DNA of 64,000 bases, from contig JBAJFE010000004.1 of NCBI GenBank assembly GCA_037903355.1, positions 5,750,001 through 5,814,000 of the forward strand. Reading direction: 5' to 3'. The position numbers were made by a program, and so were the translations under genes. The notes under the pieces were generated by a model. That model ran no database searches. It was not told the origin of the DNA and saw nothing but the letters and a program-made list of their open reading frames with translations. Of the stretch, positions 1 through 12,634 are shown piece after piece. The number at the start of each line of letters is the position of its first letter. The first letter of the stretch is position 1. The DNA comes from Trichuris trichiura (lineage: Eukaryota > Nematoda > Enoplea > Trichinellida > Trichuridae).

Positions 1-1847
1 ATTGGGACACAAAGTGAGACATTGGGCAGGGTGCACATATAGGGTCGTTCTAAAGATACGATCCGAAAGGAAGGGGAAAGGTGCTGCGCTCTGTTCCGGT
101 GATTATGATGCGTCTTGCACAATAAAATAAAATTGGCTTTTCGTATCACTGAGCGATCCGGCTTACATCAGTACACGTACAATTAAGGACACTGATAAGC
201 AGCATTCCTACTGATCGCTTAACTTGCTTTCATGCGCTGTCGGACTGTTCAATGAGTTGAATGGTTATTTAATCAATTCAGAAGGTCGCAAGCAGTTGAT
301 AATGACCGTTTAATCCTTAAGGAAGCAGGCAATATGATACTGACACGCTGACAAAACGAACTGTTTGGTGGCTGCGATTGTCAGAGAACTTCGCACTTCA
401 GTCATTATCAATTAATAGGCCGCTAGGATAAACTTTATATTTGTTTTTAAAGAAATGTATGAACTTCCACCTCTGTGAATAACATCTTTTTGACAAACAC
501 TAACGCTATCCTGACTCCGTCAATATTTGCAATGCTAGTGGACTGATTGTGATTTGAAACGAGATTCTGAGTTAGAAAGTTTAAAGAAAGTAGTTGTTAA
601 AAAGACACAAACGCAAATTAATGAATAATGAGAGCAGAAGGGAATTCAACCGTTTTATTCCCCCTGAAGACATAACTTCTTGGTCAGGGACTATATGTTT
701 TCATCTTTGAAATGTATTTCTGTAAGGTAGTTGTCCCGCTGTAAGTACCAAATATATCCCCCTTATGCTTTCAACAATCGCTAATTTAAAATCACGTCTT
801 TTATTGAAAACAGTTGCTTTCTTCTTCAAACTTTCTTAGTCAGAACTCCAGTTGGAATCACAATTAGTCTAGAAAGCATGCGGAGACCGACGACAGCACC
901 TAGATAGCTTTAGTGCATCTGTTAAAAAATGATATCTACAAAGGTAGCAAACCGTACACCCCTTGAAAACAAATACACATGCCTATTTGCGCAGTACCAA
1001 TTTTATCAAAATTAGCAGTTATGCGATTTAACGTTTACGAAAAATCTCCTGAGAAACATTCATGTTTTTCAATGAGGACTATGCCCAAAAAGTGCAAAGC
1101 ATTTTCGCATGCACAATTTACTGGAAACGGCACCCCTGTAAACGACTCTGAAATGCCAGTAAAATGCTTATCTCCAGTCCAGCATCTCGCTGCTCAGCTG
1201 GCCAACGCCTTGACGGCGCATAAAAGTAACAGGTCAATTAAACGAAAAGATATTTTAACGGGAAAGAGTAGGTAGCTACTGCTGGACTTCGAACTACCCA
1301 ACCTTTTAATAAGTAAATAGATACTAGCCGCTCTTGCCATCTAAACATAGTTTCAGTTCGCTATTTTTCTTAAGAAGTTTATTACGTTTTACCTGTGTGC
1401 CTTGCTGCTGTGTGCCGGATTCTTATTATTATTCGTTTGAAGATTAGGTTTCCTTGGTAATAGAAGTTAAGTTTCATGATGCCAATTATGGATTTTCCTA
1501 CTGTTTCATCGGTGCGAAGTAAAAGAAAAAGGCTTTTAATTGTATAAAGATGAAATAATTAGAGCATTCAAGACTGGCTCTGTCCCGTCAGCAGCGTCGT
1601 AGTAATACCGTTGCAATCCACTTGCAACAGGCTTAAATACGTGCATGTAGCCAGGGGACGTTGACATATTTTTCAGCCGGTCAGCATCGACTGCAGGGTT
1701 CCCGCTGAGCCCCTTGAATGCGTGAGCGCGGGGAATCGGTTCGTGATGGTAAAACGTTCGACCAGGTGGCTAATAGATATCCACGCTTCGCCGACCGCAG
1801 ACTCTTTGTCCCGGTTGATGTTGAACAACAGGAAAAGCCGTAAGTAA
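1..1847. other. No gene recognised
   Basis: Only short ORFs with no recognisable domain, the longest being 98 codons at 979-1275. No splice-supported exon, RNA gene or inverted repeat was seen. Confidence 0.5.
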
Positions 1848-1956
1848 CATGTTATTATTATTATTCTTATTCTTATTCTTATTCTTATTATTCTTATTCT
1901 TATTCTTATTATTCTTATTATTCTTATTCTTATTCTTATTCTTATTCTTATTATTC

Positions 1957-2015
<59 letters not shown>

Positions 2016-2024
2016 ATTAATATT
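1848..2024. repeat. (TTA/TTC)n microsatellite
   Basis: An interrupted trinucleotide and hexanucleotide tract: TTATTC and TTATTATTC units, then pure TTA units. It creates artificial Leu/Phe-rich (+) and Asn/Lys-rich (-) open frames that are not genes. It runs directly into the left target duplication of the foldback element at 2025. Confidence 0.95.
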
Positions 2025-2184
2025 CATATTCATAGTTGGTCTTCTGGTTCACGGGCTCAGCCTGTTTGATGTATCTGTAAGTAAACCTCAAAGTGCCCTA
2101 CAACGAATGGCTGAGCAAAACCCCTGAACCAGAAGACCAACTATGAAACAACCTAAGCCTGTTAAAAAACACCCCGTCTTTTGA
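2025..2184. mobile_element. Foldback element, 160 bp, with target duplication
   Basis: The arms GTTGGTCTTCTGGTTC (near 2036) and its complement (near 2130) face each other. They are followed by the family tail with the words CCTAAGCCTGTTAAAA and CCCCGTCTTTT. The 12 bp word AATATTAATATT flanks both sides (2013-2024 and 2185-2196) and is read as a target-site duplication, although the AT-rich context weakens it. The interior carries the family words GTATCTGTAAGTAAAC and GTGCCCTAC. Confidence 0.75.
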
Positions 2185-2389
2185 AATATTAATATTATGA
2201 TTATTATTATATCTGCTATCAAGCCATTATTTCATGCGCAGTATGAAATTATTTCAGTATGGACGTTTTAGTTATCCGTTTTTGGCTAGAGTAGCGACAA
2301 TCCGCTCAAGAGAAATTCCGATTATGCTAACAGGTAAATACTTAAACACGAGGTGCTTTGTAACGGGGCGATGGGTCTTCATTTGTTTG

Positions 2390-2705
2390 TTTTGATCTTT
2401 CCACGGCTTCTTCCCATTTTTCTGTATGTGTTATGTGTAAAATACCAGCACAAACGCCCTAACAACAAATGGATGAGCAAATTGTTTAGAAATTTGACAG
2501 AGAACAAATCTACGTAGCTCTAGTCCCGGCACCCGCGTAAGATAGAGAACTGTCTTGCGCTGCCGTCCTAAAGCTAAGTACGTTCGTTTTCTGTCAATTT
2601 CCTAACAACTTGCTCATCCATTCGTTTGTAAGGCGTCTGTGATGGTTTTTTACAGGTAAAAGATACAAAAACAGGAAGAAGTCGTGGAAGGATTCAAATA
2701 CACAA
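2390..2705. mobile_element. Foldback element, diverged
   Basis: Left arm words (CCACGGCTTCTTCC, then GGATGAGCAAATTGTT) are mirrored on the right (TTGCTCATCCATTCG, then GAAGAAGTCGTGG). Several mismatches and small indels suggest an old copy. It shares the GGATGAGCAAATTG word with the other family members. No ORF is present. Confidence 0.65.
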
Positions 2706-3360
2706 ACAGGCAAATACTTCACCACCTAAACAAATACTCCACATATAATCATGAAGCGTGACATGCATAGTGGCAGGAAGGTCACGTGCGTAAAAACATA
2801 AAGTGGGTCACGTAACTTTTGATTCAAAACGGAATAAGTCCCCGAAGTTGCTTATGGAATTAAAATCTCTAGTATACAGGGGTTTCGGTTATATTTCTAG
2901 ATTCGGCATTACCAGTAGTTTATGTCCTTAGGCATAGAAACTGCTGAGCAGCTCGACAGTTTGACAAATTAGCTCTTGTTCTTTTATTTTTCTGATAACA
3001 CCTGATTCATGCGTTGATAATGCACTGCTTTCGCTGAATTACAAGAACAGGCACATGCTACCGTGAAAAGTGAGCTTGCACTGAGCGCCAGTATGAGAGC
3101 GCCTGAGCCAACAAACTCACGAGGCTCAGTAGGTGCCCGCAATGAACGACTTGACCTGCCGCACAATATCTAACGCATCCTTTTTACTGACCCACGTATG
3201 AGTATGTTGAAAAGAGATTGCAACGCCTTTACGGTCATGCTGACGACGAAGTAAGGTCAGTCCCGAAAGCATCATATTTCTAGTTTATGCACGATTAAAA
3301 AACTTGTCAGATTTAATTCGTACAGACTGAACAGGACAAAATTGTAATCAACATCATGAA
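2706..3360. other. No gene recognised
   Basis: Short, unsupported ORFs only. Confidence 0.5.
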
Positions 3361-3712
3361 GCTTTAAAGGCTTGTCATCAAAAGATGCGTCGTTGTTGTG
3401 CCTCCTCCGAGGACGGCTTCAAACGCAGTTGCCCTGAAGCTAATCCAGTCATGTGTGTGCAGCATCGACAGGTCAAGCTTCGACCTAACAGGCGCACACA
3501 TGGTTTGGAAAGGCGGAGGAGATCCTCCTAAGAAGCAAACTCGGTTGAAGACCAAATTGCACTAGCGCTGATGACGGCTGTAGTATGAGCCAAAAAAGCT
3601 TCGCCAAAATTGTCGTGTTAGTTTTTTGCCTTGAAACGGAGTTAAAACGTTTTTATTTTTATTTGACTCATCTTCATGACAACGTTGAACAGGAAAAATC
3701 CATGTACACTAC
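3361..3712 (+). mobile_element. Ribozyme-bearing repeat, copy A
   Basis: This stretch aligns by eye with 29341-29665. Shared blocks include TCGACAGGTCAAG, GCGCTGATGACGGCT, AAGCTTCGCCA and AAAAATCCATGTACA in the same order and spacing. The two copies define a repeat of about 300 bp with a hammerhead-like core near its 3' end. Copy A is the more decayed one and its termini are unclear. Confidence 0.65.
3565..3605 (+). ncRNA. Hammerhead-like core, decayed
   Basis: GCG-CTGATGA, then a partly paired helix II (GGCT with AGCC), then AAAAGCTTCGC. The GAAA box is mutated to AAAA. This is probably an inactive relic of the core at 29521-29558. Confidence 0.4.
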
Positions 3713-3779
3713 TTCACTGAACAACGACCCGTCACAGGAACTTCGTTTACATGTCACCAAAAAATTAAAGAAATAATTC

Positions 3780-6170
3780 GCTCTAGACTTGCATTCATTT
3801 AAAGAAACCAATTCTCATCCAGCAGCCTTATGCCTGTCTAAAAGCAGCTTGAGATGAAGCAGGCCGTTTTCCAGAACAGCTTAAGGAGCAGCATTTCTAT
3901 TCTATAGTTTACGACTGGATGCACACTTGAGGAAAAAACAATAAGAGCAGCGAATAAAGTTGTTATAGCGACGTTCTGTTGACTGTAATTATTCAACAAA
4001 TTTACTGTACCATAATGACATGTTCTGAGGACAGCTGAATTGCATGGTGGTATGGAGTTTATATTTGTGCTAAAACAGCGAGTGACTTGAAATACAGTCT
4101 AATAGCCAGACGACTACATTAATTTGAAACGTTGGCTACACTCAGTAGAAGCTGAGTCTGCACTTTTATAGCACACTCATTTCATTATCTCAGTACTTAT
4201 TTTGCCATTCATTAACGATGATAAAACTGAGGGAAATTACTTCAGAAGCTGAAAAGCTTGATGTTCTACCACACATAAGAAAGATGGAGATACTCATTGG
4301 ATATCTTCCTGAAGCGTAAAACCTTTTCAAAAATGTATAACATGATAAGTTAAATTAAAAATTGATTTCCTGTGCTCCCTATGAAAGTTTTCTTATCTTT
4401 GCTATTCGTTTTCTGCACCATAAAGGCATAAATTCTGTTTGCAGCAGGAGGCCTGAAAGTAATTTAATTCATCATCGTCAAAGAAAAATGAATTAAGACG
4501 TACTGCGTGAGCTTCATTCACCAACTTAGACTGACTTACGCTGAAGAAAGACTACCCATTGCTCTTTTAAATGCTTGAAACGTTAGAGCTTCAAATTATT
4601 GATTAAGTTGTTTTATAATCGTTGGTACTTTGCTTACAGGTAATTACAATTTGCTTTTGCCATGACTGCCTGCTAACTTCCGTTCTTGGTAATCAAATGG
4701 CTAAATTTCCCAGTCCTTAATTAAGAGCCAAAACAAAAGTTGGGTGCAGTTATACGCGCTGCCTGGAAACATTTGCCAACAGAGTACACTTGCAGAAAGT
4801 GTAACAAACGCAGCTCTTTTTTAAAGTTCACATGGGAAACAATGTTTTCATACTTTTTATTATCTTTGGATTCTCTGAATTTTCTCCTTCTTCTTCAGTC
4901 CCACTTTGACCCCAACTGTTCGAGCCAAAAGTTAACACGCACCCTTTTTCTGAAAAAGTTCAATTAAACTAGAATGGCAGCCTAAGTGCATCTTACTTGT
5001 GGCAACAGCTGCGTGCTCATAACCGCAAGCCACTGCGGTAATTGAATCATCATTTAACCAAAAACAGCTGGAACAATGTTTATCAATCTTCGTGCCGCCC
5101 AAAGTGAGAACAACTACATGATAAAATGTGTGCGAGTGGCCTTGTGCAGAAATGCTACAAGATATTTACCAGATAATTGACTATCGTTTTCTGCTTCCTC
5201 AACTTCGTAATGTTGCGACTGACAGAGTGTTGACATGCCTCATCGTAAGTTGCCAAATTGGCATGGTTTTATCTAGGTAGTAAAGCGGAGTAACTTCGCG
5301 CTTGAATGCTTTCGGACAAATGACTGGCCATTATTTATTAATCAATAACATAATCAAAACCTAAAAGCGTTAACTAAATTGTTGGGTTCATGAGATCGTT
5401 ACTGTGGCAACTGCACAATGCTCCATAAAATTGAGCTAGACCAAGCGCACAGCGAAACTTTCAGATATCTTTAGCATTGACTGGAGAAGGGCAGGGATCT
5501 GGAGTACTACGGTGAAGTCTCATTACCAGAGTCTCTTTTTGCACTATAAATTTGAAAACTGTTTTATAACTTCCTCCAGTTCCCCAAAGCAAACCCTGGA
5601 AGTAGGAATCAGCAGATATACTGACTACTTACAGCAGTAATTGCTGCGATTTTCAGTCAGTGGACGCGCCGTAGTTTCTTTTTACTCACAGTTTTATATT
5701 TCCTTATTACGTTTTCATGACGCTCAGAATACTTTGTTGTGACTGTGACCACTTTAAGCCGTTGAAGAATTAAGCGTTTTAATCTGTAATCTACATGACT
5801 TTAAGGACTCCACACGTTCCATCTTCACCAGCGAACTGGAATGCAAATGAAGTTTGCATGGTGGCACACGCACGGATAAGACTTGATTAAAAGTGTGTTG
5901 CTACCATCTGAGAATAGGATACTTTGCAATGGGCGAATCGGTTTTCATGACAGAAGACTGAATGTCCTATAAGCTCTGGTTTTTTCACCAGCTTTGTCTT
6001 TCAGTAAACAGGCATATAGTAACTTATATCACACGTTATTGTCAATTTTAGAGTTTGAATGCTGGCCAGAAGCAACTCTTAAAATAGAGAACACATTTTT
6101 CGTGGTAGATTTTACGTTTCCAGTAGCATTCCGTTTTTAATCAACTTCTATCCAGTTTGTAACAACGTTT
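3780..6170. other. No gene recognised
   Basis: AT-rich sequence with only short ORFs lacking domains, such as 4740-4967. I see no splice-supported exon. Confidence 0.5.
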
Positions 6171-6174
6171 CTTC

Positions 6175-6212
6175 CGGTGCTTTCAGGCTTACTCTTGAGC
6201 CGTCATCAGCAG
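6175..6212 (-). ncRNA. Hammerhead-like core, left arm
   Basis: On the minus strand: CTGATGA, helix II GGCTC/AGCC, then TGAAAGCACCGG. The AGCT palindrome seen in better copies is AGCA here, so cleavage is unlikely. It is the mirror image of the core at 7156-7194. Confidence 0.4.
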
Positions 6213-6312
6213 TAAAGAATTAGTGAAAATAAGGAGAGTGAAAGTAACAAAGTCAGTTAATCGGTGTAAAGCGCGTATTGTAAAGTGTAAAATTTCAAGC
6301 GATAATTCACAA

Positions 6313-6350
6313 CCGCTGAAGACGGGTTTCGGCTGACTCGAAAGCTCCGG
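6313..6350 (+). ncRNA. Hammerhead-like core
   Basis: CCG-CTGAAGA-C-GGGTT-TCGGCT-GACTC-GAAAGCTC-CGG. Helix I would be CCG/CGG. Helix II pairs with two wobbles. CTGAAGA and GAAA match the hammerhead core. An extra C sits between CTGANGA and helix II, as in all copies in this window. Confidence 0.5.
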
Positions 6351-6500
6351 AGTCAACACGCATTAAACGGGAATTATTCCGTAATAAAGTTTTTGCATTA
6401 TGCATTTGAAGCAATCCATTTTGAAATTTTTTGCATTTGTCAGCTGCCTTCGAATATGTATTTTGTAGAATCCATCTAAAAATTTAACTTAATAAATTTC

Positions 6501-6664
6501 ATTGAAAATGAAGCTCCTTCTAACGAGTATGTGAAAGAACATAATGGTGATACAGAGGTGCTACCGGTTAAATGTTTACTTGGCGAAGCTTTCGGAAGCC
6601 GGCGCATTTCGAAAGCTTCTCCAAATAAACGTTTAATAGTTACCACCTCGTTATCACCATTATG
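6501..6664. mobile_element. Nested foldback element, 164 bp
   Basis: Target duplication TTAATAAATTTC lies at 6489-6500 and 6665-6676. Inside, AACATAATGGTGATA mirrors TATCACCATTATGTT, and CGAAGCTTTCGGAAG faces TTTCGAAAGCTTC. A left tail precedes the arm. It lies inside the 6175-7194 foldback and is therefore younger. Confidence 0.75.
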
Positions 6665-6709
6665 TTAATAAATTTCGTTATAAAATGTTCTAAGTTGTAA
6701 TTGTTGGTT

Positions 6710-6925
6710 CTATTATAGTTCCATTTTGTTCCATTGCATGTTTGTTGTCCCATTTATTCCATTTTTTGTCCCATCGTTTATTACACCTGTTTCATAGTTT
6801 CATTTATTCCATTTTGTTCTATTTTTTATTCCATTGCGCGTTTCATTCTGTTTCATTTCTGTACAATTTTTGCGGTTTCGTTCCATCAGTTCCAATTATT
6901 TCTAATTTATTCCAAAAAATAGTAC
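6710..6925. repeat. T-rich minisatellite (TTCCATTTTGTT-like)
   Basis: Degenerate units resembling TTCCATTTTGTTCC and TTTATTCCATTT repeat across about 200 bp. The complementary motif (ATGGAATAA, ATGGAACAA) occurs at 37590-37830, next to another member of the same element family. Confidence 0.75.
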
Positions 6926-7155
6926 AAAATGAAACTGCAATGAAATCAGCAACTACAAAGTAGGTTACTATAAAACAAAATTTATTAAGTTGTATTTTTA
7001 GATGGTTTCTATAAAACAAGTGGTCGAAAGGAGCTGACGGATAGAAAACAAGTCAAAATGGATTGCTTCGAACCCCACACTCTAAAATGCGAGTTTTACA
7101 CCGACTAACTAATTCAGTTGTTACTTTACGTTTTATTACTTCCACTAATTATTTA

Positions 7156-7194
7156 TCGCTGATGACGGCTCAAGAGTGTACCTAAAAGTTCCGG
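7156..7194 (+). ncRNA. Hammerhead-like core, right arm, decayed
   Basis: TCG-CTGATGA-C-GGCTC, then a damaged helix II partner and AAAAGTTCCGG in place of GAAAGCTCCGG. It mirrors 6175-6212. Confidence 0.35.
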
Positions 7195-7199
7195 AGTAA

Positions 7200-10100
7200 A
7201 TATTGTCAAAAAACGGGCTAGAAATTAGTTGAAAACGAGATGCCACCGTAAACATAAAATCTACGGTGAAAATTTACGCACCCATTACTAAATGCTACGT
7301 GTTCAAGAACAAGCTCTTAACTAAATTCTGCCGCTGCACGCATCGTGCAGACTGTTTTTGCATCGATACTCGCGGCTGAAGAAGGAAAATGTGAAGACCA
7401 GGCAGTTATGGCGGTCATAGATTAAAACGTTTAGTTCCTCGATGGCTTCAAGTCGTCGTTATAATGAAAAAATGTTCCGACAAACTGCAATGAGAAAATC
7501 GGTATTCAGTTTGCCTTAAACATTTAGTTTTGAATTTCCCGGTTTTATTGCTTAGGTTCAAATGGCTGTAAAGTTAGATTCGTCTTCACTGCACAGTAGC
7601 GGCCGTTTTTCAACATTCTCTTACTTTAGTAACCAGTGTGCCAAGCGTGAGCTCGGTTTGCGTGAGGGCTATTTGGATACTGTCAAGGGTTTCGGTAAGA
7701 AAGCCTCCACGGTTTACAGGCTGAGGTTTAGTGCAAAACACTTCGACAGGAGAGCATAGGTGTCGCAGAGAAGCATCGTGGAAAGTAAAAACGTCCTGTA
7801 AACAGGCTTTGAGGCAGATGGTAGAAGGTGTACCGAAAATTATTACTGAGAAATTAGCGCACACTTAGGCATCCTTTATGCAACGTTAGAAAGCGTCACA
7901 TCACGTCAGAAAAGTTAAAAATTTAGAGAAATGGATTCCCCTTAAACCGCTGAATTTTAAAAGGTCAGTAAGATGGGCTGTCGATGGAGTCTCATGCCAC
8001 CTGAGAAATAAAGACTTTTCCTAATGAATATTTTGCATGCGATAAAAAAATGATAAGAGAAAACATCCAGCCGTGCGGTATGATAAACTATGCTTAGGTG
8101 AATAACCTTTCAACACCATAATTTCAACTAAGGAGGAAACGTGTTCAGCCTGAGGAAATAAAATGACATCTTCCAACTACTGCTTCTTCAAACCAGGTGA
8201 AGTAATAATTTATTGACAATTTATTTCCACGAGCTGAACATTTTTGAACAAAAATTTGGAAAACTGCTGCCGCGATTTCATAGCTAAAGAGGATTACTTC
8301 TTCATGAGAAGTCGCTGCCACAAGCTTCACACAAAACCAAACGAACCTGAAAGAACTGTCCAAGAAGTCTCTTATTCACCCTTTCAGTTCACAGCTCCTC
8401 TCGCCAACAAACTACTGCGTCTTCCAGTAAGAGTGACGCCTGTCCGCACCAGTAAGGGCACCGTGATTGTACAGCATCAAAAAGCGCTTTCCATAAGGTC
8501 ATGGACTCCAGCAACAGGTACTTCTAACGGTATGGCCTAAATTTACTTCTCGACTTGGGATCATTGCATTCATTCCGGCGTTGCTTACGTTGACCACGAA
8601 AGTTAGCCACCAGTTAAATTAAGTTTATTCAATTAAGCCTAAATTCACATGTTCTAGCACAACGATGACTAACTGCCAGTTTCGTTGGGAAGGAGATCCG
8701 TATACTGCAAATAGTATAAGAAACACCTCCATATTGTGTGTATGTGCGCGTATGACTGCGGAAATTTACACATATTTTAACACCCTCCCGTTGCTCAAGG
8801 CACGCACCACCTGGCGCTTAACCTCAAACATCGCACTGAAAATAAAACCATTTCTAAAACTATATTCATATATTAATAAAAACGTTTCATTAGATCACGA
8901 AAATTGTGCAGGAGGGTCTTCTCAATGAAATCCAAGCTCATGATACATCTATGCATATTTTATCTTGAGAAATGATAAGATGTTAGAGATTAGTTAGCAT
9001 GTGCATAATACAAATATATTATACATTAGTGCATAACCCTGATGTTAACTACTTTGATATTTTAAGGTTCCTTGGTTTGCCTGCACGTTTCAGATCTCCT
9101 AAAACGTTGAAGAGTTTTCAGTGCATGCGCTGGAAAATTGCGTTTTGTGCAAAGATTTGCTGTACTTGGCTTCAAAAGGCAAGTTTTATAGGGATGCCCT
9201 TTCGTTTGCTGGATCAGCTGATCTTACGTAATTGAGTTTAAGATCGTAAATATTGCAAGTTTTAAAAGTCTTTTAAATGTGATTAAAGTTTCTAGACAGA
9301 TCTTTATGTCCTTGCTGCCTCAGTGCAGCAGTATGTCTTGAAAGTGGGGTGAGCTGAACTGCAGTAGCTTGATTTAACCTTAGGATTACCGAAGGTACAG
9401 GACACTAGAAAAGCTTAATTGTCGCTTACTCTCGTCAGAGTAGCCCTGTATGACAAACGTACCTGCGCCACACCGTTGTCTGTACAATATGGCCAATAAT
9501 TTTCGATCACTGCCGTTTAATCTGTGTCTATCCTTAGGCTTTGGCTTGGACTGAAGATTAAGGAAAAGCTGTCTTTTCCTCTCTTCTAATAGAAGAAATG
9601 TGAAGTGAGATGATGGAACAGGTAAAACAGCGACCTCCATTCTGTGTGATTTGAGTACTGTTCATTCCTTCTTGACGACGGTAAGAGAAACAGAGCTATT
9701 GCTCAAAAAGGTGGATTTTCATCTAAGGCAGACAGTGCACCGTAACAATGATCTGAGTTACGTAGGTAAAGTTCGCTTTCGCTGGAACAAAATTTGGACA
9801 AACACTTACTTCTTAAAGAGCAAGTTCTTGTACATAGCATGTTTTTAGTAAGAAGGGCAAAACATAGGTTACGCAATAATTCAACTTCAATTGTTTATGT
9901 ATTATGCATAATCCCGACTGAGCTTTTTGTGAACAAATAAGGACGGTTTTCAGTTTTACTTTGGGATTCTATTTTCTATTACTCATTATTGTCATACCAT
10001 GCCGATTAAAATCATTACAGCTGACTAAATACTCCTTTGGCTCTGTTGTGTTTTATGCAGTGATGTAGGCCATGCTACTTCTTTTCGTATTTATCATGTG

Positions 10101-12459
10101 TGTGCACCGTTAGTGCAACAGGCTTTCGTAAACGAAGCAAAAATTTTTTAGTTTTTCACAAAAGGTAGCTTTGACAAGGGGAAGGAGAAATCGACGTAGC
10201 GAACATTGCACCCGCCGATTTCATGCGAACAGTTTGACTTCAGTATGTCGACAACAGCTGTGTGCGCCGCACTCATCCTCCCATTTGACAGCAATTTGTA
10301 TACACACAACGTTTGAAGATTTTTAAACATTAAGTCATAAGCGTTCTCTGTTAGCCGCTGTCACTCCTGAAATGTACCCGCCGCGGATAAAGAGGTTCTA
10401 CTGTATATCTAAAGCAGAAGGTCCCCTTCTTTACGGAGCACTGTTGGTCTTGCTTAAACTATTTATTCTTATTTCAGTTTGACCTCCTGGCCTTCAGCTA
10501 CCCGATCTCCGTTACCACATTTTTTAAATGGTTCACGCATTGAAACAGATCCTTGCTCAGGTGCTTGGTTCATGTTGTGAGCAGTTTCTACTGCATTACA
10601 TGTACAACAAAATCGCCTAACTTCAGTTTGACAGCCGGGACTAAGAACAAACACAGAGTAAACCAATAGCTCAAACCGGTAGAGCGGATTGCAGGCTTCA
10701 AAAAAGCGTGTTATGTAAAAAAATTAAGTAGGTGCTCGTTTAAAAATGACTTCGCTTTGAAATAACAGTAATAACATTTGTTCTGCTCCAGTTTTTCAGA
10801 AATAAGCTATGTAAGCGGTCATAAGGTGTTCACTGCTATCCGTAGCAAGCCTTGGAACGTACCACTCGCAGATACGTGGCGTTCAAATGTAATTCGCAGT
10901 ATCTTCTTGTCAGTGTGAACATATTCCATTCTTTCCTTTGATAACTGCTGCCTGCCTACCGGTTCTTCGTAACCATTAGGTTTTCTTTATCTGCGCTCTT
11001 TGGTCTTATGAAGCTTCAAAATTTTGGTCGGTTAGCACTAAATTCTCTCCTCGTTTGCCGATAGGCAATTTCAACGAAGTTATTCACGTAATCATTGCCC
11101 GTGCAACGCCCTTCGGTTCACTGACCACATATTTGCAGTAAACAGAGGGACCTAACGAACACGAAACCAGTTCATGCGCCCCTATGTACGTATTCTCAAA
11201 CCGGTGCAGCGACAGCGATAATGGTACTGGGCGTTAAATTGGCTGGGCAGAATCTGTCGATCCAGTGACCGTCGGTGCAGCAAGCACCCAGAACACCGAG
11301 CCAGGTGATATCAATGGCAGTACCTTCTTTGTCCAACTTCTTGCTTCTTAAAAGACGGAAAAATTAGCTGAACAAGTATGAGCCAGCGAAGTGGCTTTGA
11401 AGAGTTGTTTACAAGTTTGTCGGAGTTCAAGTGATGCTCCTGTTACAGTTTTACGCCTGACTTAACAACATCATAGCATTGGCGAAACAAAAATTCTTGG
11501 CCATGGAACTCTTGCTGACGACGAAACATCGTGTAATTCGAAAATCAGCCCTATTTAGTTAACTATTCACAAATTTCCAAGAATGGGTTAAGTGCCGCGA
11601 TCCGTGCCATAAATCACAAATCACGTTTGCTTACGGTCATGCTTTATTCATGCGTGATATTGGCAGCAAGCAGGGACTGAGTGCACCAACGGGTGGCCCA
11701 GTGCTTGAGGTTGCTAAAATGTAATTATCCTGCTATGATAAATGAGACTGAGTAACATATGAATGTCGAGCGACGTTGACTGGTTTCGTCGGGTTTCGCT
11801 GTCAGTGTTCACGGCATAAACTGTTCGGCTAAAAGCATTTCTTGCATGAAGGATGTGTGCTTTGTAACAAAACATATAGCTTTCATTTGAGGACTTTCAT
11901 GGCTTTCCCTGTTCTTGAGGCTAGTGTGCGCTACACAAAACCAAAACTGAGGAAAGTTATGAAAGATCTCAAATGAAAACATTACTTGCATGCAGTAATG
12001 CATTCATAGATTTTCCAGCTTGCCAGATCAGCAATTTTACAATCCACAATAATGTCGCGACTTTTATCGTCTTCATGCTGTCATTTGAAACGACTTGATT
12101 CCTGTTTGTTGATAATTAGCATGCCTGTAATGGTATAACTTACACTCTCTGTTGGCTAGCAGATAGTCGACTGGTCAACAGAGATGCCATAATGCGAAAA
12201 GCTTGGGAAAGTACGGAACAGTGCTCCTCACGGCCGAGCTCACCACTGCCCCTGTTTGGGGCTCTTAGCTCACCACAGCTCTCCTGCGCGTAACCGTTCT
12301 AACGGCTCTCGCGGTGAATGGGAAAAAGATGCAACTGTGAAGAGGGGTATTTTTTTCGGCGACTGTTATGTCAGCTTGGCATTCGCCGACGCTTTCACGC
12401 CATTTTCAGTTTCACTAGTCGCATGTTCATGACAGCGCTGTACCAATCTGCTTTACTTT
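7200..12459. other. No gene recognised (5.3 kb)
   Basis: Many ORFs of 60-98 codons on both strands. None shows a domain, a signal peptide in a splice-consistent context, or exon structure. I see no strong inverted repeat. Confidence 0.5.
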
Positions 12460-12530
12460 ACTGCTTCACGTCTTCATGATGAAGAAATTTATTAAGGATC
12501 TGTCCCGTTTGTTTTCTATATAAAGAGGCT

Positions 12531-12568
12531 CCGGAGCTTTCGGGTCATTCGAGACCCATCATCAGCGG
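12531..12568 (-). ncRNA. Hammerhead-like core, well preserved
   Basis: Minus strand: CCG-CTGATGA-T-GGGTC-TCGAAT-GACCC-GAAAGCTC-CGG. Helix I (CCG/CGG) and helix II (5 bp) are intact. AGCT is self-complementary and could form helix III between two molecules, with cleavage after the following C. Confidence 0.55.
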
Positions 12569-12596
12569 TCTTAAGTGTAAATATTTACACTTAAGA

Positions 12597-12634
12597 CCGC
12601 TGATGATAGGTCTCGAATGACCCGAAAGCTCCGG
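12597..12634 (+). ncRNA. Hammerhead-like core, one helix II mismatch
   Basis: Same layout as the opposite arm, but helix II reads AGGTC/GACCC and so has lost one pair. Confidence 0.5.

Larger units (their letters stand above)
6175..7194. mobile_element. 1 kb foldback element with ribozyme-like ends
   Basis: The outer arms match in inverted orientation. CTCTTGAGCCGTCATCAGC at the left mirrors GCTGATGACGGCTCAAGAG at the right. GAAGCAATCCATTTTGA (about 6409) mirrors TCAAAATGGATTGCTTC (about 7054). CATCTAAAAAT with ACTTAATAAATTT (about 6472) mirrors AAATTTATTAAGT with ATTTTTAGATG (about 6978). The interior holds a younger nested foldback (6501-6664) and a T-rich minisatellite (6710-6925). The arms carry hammerhead-like cores in opposite orientations. 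No coding frame remains. Confidence 0.75.

Noticed and set aside
1770..2127. Open frames rich in Asn/Lys (minus) and Leu/Phe (plus)
   Set aside because: They are translations of the TTA/TTC microsatellite and continue into a foldback element.
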